NCBI GenBank assembly: GCA_020024395.1
Contig: JAHHTV010000003.1
Coordinates: 1-25,053 of the forward strand
Source: Anaerotignum sp.
GTDB lineage: Bacteria; Bacillota; Clostridia; Lachnospirales; Anaerotignaceae
Length of the DNA stretch: 25,053 nt
Direction: 5' to 3'
Part shown: in pieces, positions 22,960-25,053 of the stretch
Numbering within the stretch: the first letter of the stretch is position 1
How the letters are laid out: each line of letters opens with the position of its first letter
Position numbers and translations under genes: made by a program
The notes under the pieces: generated by a model
Told to the model about the DNA's origin: nothing
What the model saw: the letters and a program-made list of their open reading frames with translations, nothing else
The model's database searches: none

Positions 22960-22994
22960 AACACCTTTTTTCTCAAACATTCAACCAGAAATTT

Positions 22995-24005
22995 TTACAC
23001 ATTCCATGCTTTTGGAATGAATAACTTTTGAAATTTTGCCACTGCAAAACGGTCTGTCATACAAGCCACATAATCACACACCGTTTGCATTTTTGTTTCG
23101 CCCTCGGCAAGCAAATGTAAAAACTCCTCATTCATTTTTTGTGGATATTCCATATAATACACAAATAAATCTTCTACGATTTTTTCAGCTTTTTCTTGTT
23201 CTTGCAATGCGATATCGCTTTGATACACATTACGGAACATAAATGCACGCAGCCCTTTTAATGCTTGCTGCATATCATCGCTCATACCAATATCACAAAC
23301 ATCTGTACTATGATATATGGTATCCCGTATCATGGCATTGATACGCTTGCTTGATGTATGCCCCATTTTTTCTACATATTCTTTGGGAATATCTTTTTCT
23401 TTGAGCATGCCTGCACGTATGGCGTCATCAATATCATGATTTGTATATGCAATTTTATCTGCTAATTGTACAATTTTCCCTTCCAATGTTGCGGGGTTGC
23501 CACTGGTACGATGGTGCAAAATGCCATCTCGCACTTCCCAAGTCAAATTCAAACCATTGCCGCCTTTTTCCAAACGGTCAACCACTCGTAAACTTTGTTT
23601 ATTATGTGTGAAACCGCCCATTTCCTGACACAATACATTCAATTTCCTTTCGCCTGCGTGTCCAAATGGTGTATGCCCCAAATCATGTCCCAGTGCAATG
23701 GCTTCTGTCAAATCTTCATTCAAACACAATGCTCTTGCAATGGTTCTTGCAATCTGTGCCACTTCCAATGTATGTGTTAGGCGTGTACGGTAATGGTCGC
23801 CTTCTGGCGATATAAACACTTGTGTTTTATGTTTCATACGCCGAAATGCTTTACAATGCAATATTCTATCTCTATCCCGTTGAAAATCTGTACGAATTTC
23901 ACATTTTGGTTCTGGTTTTAATCTGCCTTTTGTTTGTGTGCTTTTTGTCGCATATTCACACAAACGTTCTACTTCCCATTTTTCTTGCATAATGCGATAT
24001 TCCAT
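22995..24005 (-). CDS. dgt: dGTP triphosphohydrolase-like HD-domain protein
   Basis: A 336-aa HD-domain enzyme of the dNTP triphosphohydrolase family, which splits dNTPs to nucleoside and triphosphate and so limits dNTP pools. The metal ligands His78 (in RLTHTLEV), His107-Asp108 (in [15 protein letters not shown]) and a later Asp (in [14 protein letters not shown]) are all present. [11 protein letters not shown] near residue 54 is a family signature. It is the short form found next to dnaG in Clostridia; its nucleotide preference cannot be read from sequence. The ATG at 24003-24005 follows a run of six G residues. It has its own promoter, and dnaG follows after a 204-bp spacer. Confidence 0.9.
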   Translation of the reverse strand: MEYRIMQEKWEVERLCEYATKSTQTKGRLKPEPKCEIRTDFQRDRDRILHCKAFRRMKHKTQVFISPEGDHYRTRLTHTLEVAQIARTIARALCLNEDLTEAIALGHDLGHTPFGHAGERKLNVLCQEMGGFTHNKQSLRVVDRLEKGGNGLNLTWEVRDGILHHRTSGNPATLEGKIVQLADKIAYTNHDIDDAIRAGMLKEKDIPKEYVEKMGHTSSKRINAMIRDTIYHSTDVCDIGMSDDMQQALKGLRAFMFRNVYQSDIALQEQEKAEKIVEDLFVYYMEYPQKMNEEFLHLLAEGETKMQTVCDYVACMTDRFAVAKFQKLFIPKAWNV

Positions 24006-24038
24006 GACAATCCCCCCTTTATATATTTTGTATGTTAT

Positions 24039-24067
24039 ATCATAACAATACGGTTTTGACTTTGCAA
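24039..24067 (-). promoter_or_regulatory. Putative promoter of dgt
   Basis: The minus strand shows TTGCAA (24062-24067), a 17-bp spacer and TATGAT (24039-24044), followed about 33 nt later by the dgt start. It lies right after the prpE terminator. Confidence 0.6.
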
Positions 24068-24084
24068 AATCCTTTTTTTATTGC

Positions 24085-24130
24085 AAAAAACCGAGGGATT
24101 TTTCAAATATTGTCAAATCTCCTCGGTTTT
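24085..24130 (-). terminator. Intrinsic terminator after prpE
   Basis: AAAACCGAGG pairs with CCTCGGTTTT across a long A/T-rich inner stem and loop (24087-24096 with 24121-24130, with one bulge). Six T residues lie on the minus-strand side, and a T-rich run also follows on the plus strand, so it may work in both directions. Confidence 0.7.
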
Positions 24131-24193
24131 TGTTTTTTATTCGTACTCTTTTTTGTATCTTATGCAAAAATACCACTTTATATACCACTATAT

Positions 24194-24985
24194 TCATTTT
24201 GGCAACATACCGTCTCCATAGTATTTTGTATAGGGCTTACCTCTCACCTGCACAAACTCCATTTCTGGATAACGTAGTGCTGTCAAATACCCACCATACA
24301 CGCAGCCTTGGTCAATATCTACAGTATGATTGACAACGGTGGGCGATGGTGAAACGGTATGCCCATATACCACAAACGTCTTACCTGTGTATGTCGTTGC
24401 CCAGTCAAAACGTTGTGGTCTGCCATTTTCATCTGTTTTTCCCGTTGTTTCGCCATATAGACAGACTGATTTGATTTTGCTTGAAAAACTGCCCATACTT
24501 TCCGACTGCAATCCACCATGCACCACAGCCAAACGCTTTTTATCTAATAATAAATAATAGCACTGGCTTTCATAACATTGCATATAACGACTGCGAAACG
24601 CTTGGCGTTCTTCTTTTGGCAGTCTTTCCAGTTCTGCGATTGTTTTTTCCAATCCATGAGAAATACGCACACGGTTTCCCAAAAAATACCGATACAATTT
24701 ATTGCAATGGTTGCCATGTATCCAAAAATCATCATGATACAACACTTGGTTTATCCAAAATTCTAAACAAGCTAAATTTTTTGGGCCTTTATCTGCCACA
24801 TCTCCCACAGAAATCAATCTTCTTTTTTGTGGGTGTTGATAAATACCATTTTGATTTTTATATCCCAATTTCTCTACTAAGGCAATCAATTCTTCATAAC
24901 AACCATGAACATCTCCAATAATATCATATTGATTTTCCCGAAATTCCAATATGCGGAAATTTCGTTCTCTGCGTTCTTTTTTCAT
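24194..24985 (-). CDS. prpE: PrpE-like bis(5'-nucleosyl)-tetraphosphatase/phosphoesterase
   Basis: The 263-aa metallophosphoesterase resembles Bacillus PrpE, which hydrolyses Ap4A and has been linked to spore germination. Metal motifs are GDVHGCYEEL (Asp25, His27), GDVADKGP (Asp62) in place of the usual GDLVDRGP, and IHGNHCNKLYRYFLGNRV (Asn92, His93), which closely matches PrpE. Later VVHGG and VYGHT supply the remaining histidines. The ATG at 24983-24985 has only a weak ribosome site (GGAAATGG), so the start is less sure, though no other ATG precedes the catalytic motif. An N-terminal basic stretch of about 18 residues precedes the enzyme domain. It has its own terminator and lies upstream of dgt. 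Confidence 0.83.
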   Translation of the reverse strand: MKKERRERNFRILEFRENQYDIIGDVHGCYEELIALVEKLGYKNQNGIYQHPQKRRLISVGDVADKGPKNLACLEFWINQVLYHDDFWIHGNHCNKLYRYFLGNRVRISHGLEKTIAELERLPKEERQAFRSRYMQCYESQCYYLLLDKKRLAVVHGGLQSESMGSFSSKIKSVCLYGETTGKTDENGRPQRFDWATTYTGKTFVVYGHTVSPSPTVVNHTVDIDQGCVYGGYLTALRYPEMEFVQVRGKPYTKYYGDGMLPK

Positions 24986-25053
24986 ATAGCACCATTTCCA
25001 TTATCATTTCTTTTGTATCCCAACATCAATATCATATCATAAAATTGCGATTT

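Noticed and set aside
1..25053. CRISPR array, tRNA genes, insertion sequences or prophage genes
   Set aside because: Looked for regular spaced repeats, cloverleaf motifs such as GGTTCGAATCC, and transposase or integrase motifs; none were found.

Overview
The window is AT-rich chromosomal DNA from a low-GC, spore-forming member of the Clostridia, probably the Lachnospirales. This rests on strong AGGAGG ribosome binding sites, the gene order dgt-dnaG-rpoD-trmK-Nif3, a type A RNase P RNA, a TPP riboswitch, a CwlD-type sporulation amidase, DUF1292 and PrpE. I cannot name a species. It looks like core chromosome: no tRNA, rRNA operon, transposase, phage gene or CRISPR array is visible.

Left part (1-5011, all minus strand): thiD behind a TPP riboswitch with its own promoter and terminator; a secreted GDPD-superfamily protein with a copper-amine-oxidase-like C-terminal domain; a small DUF1292 protein with a Cys/His-rich N-terminus; and a divergent DEAD-box helicase (DEGD motif) downstream of cwlD. 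A 346-bp divergent spacer (5012-5357) follows, holding the serC promoter, a tandem 15-bp repeat and a terminator-like hairpin.

Middle (5358-13490): serC-serA-DUF1015 on the plus strand is a tight serine operon with no serB. Next come a 52-aa membrane protein, a membrane-anchored C39-like peptidase (minus), gltX (minus), an AI-2E family transporter with a TTG start (plus) and an NTF2/SnoaL-like protein (plus).

Right part (13558-25053, all minus strand): an overlapping four-gene operon (two-TM protein, beta-carbonic anhydrase, metallo-beta-lactamase-fold hydrolase, membrane-anchored amidase). Beyond it, in transcription order, are prpE, dgt, dnaG, rpoD, trmK, a Nif3-like gene, a TGS-domain nucleoside kinase and rnpB. 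This block links replication priming, the housekeeping sigma factor, nucleotide clean-up and tRNA maturation.

I do not see a clearly new defence or mobile system. The points most worth follow-up are the DUF1015 protein as a possible missing-step enzyme in serine synthesis, the serC leader, the terminator hairpin abutting the trmK ribosome binding site, and several palindromes or alternative hairpins in leaders. All functions are inferred from reading the sequence; no database search was run.
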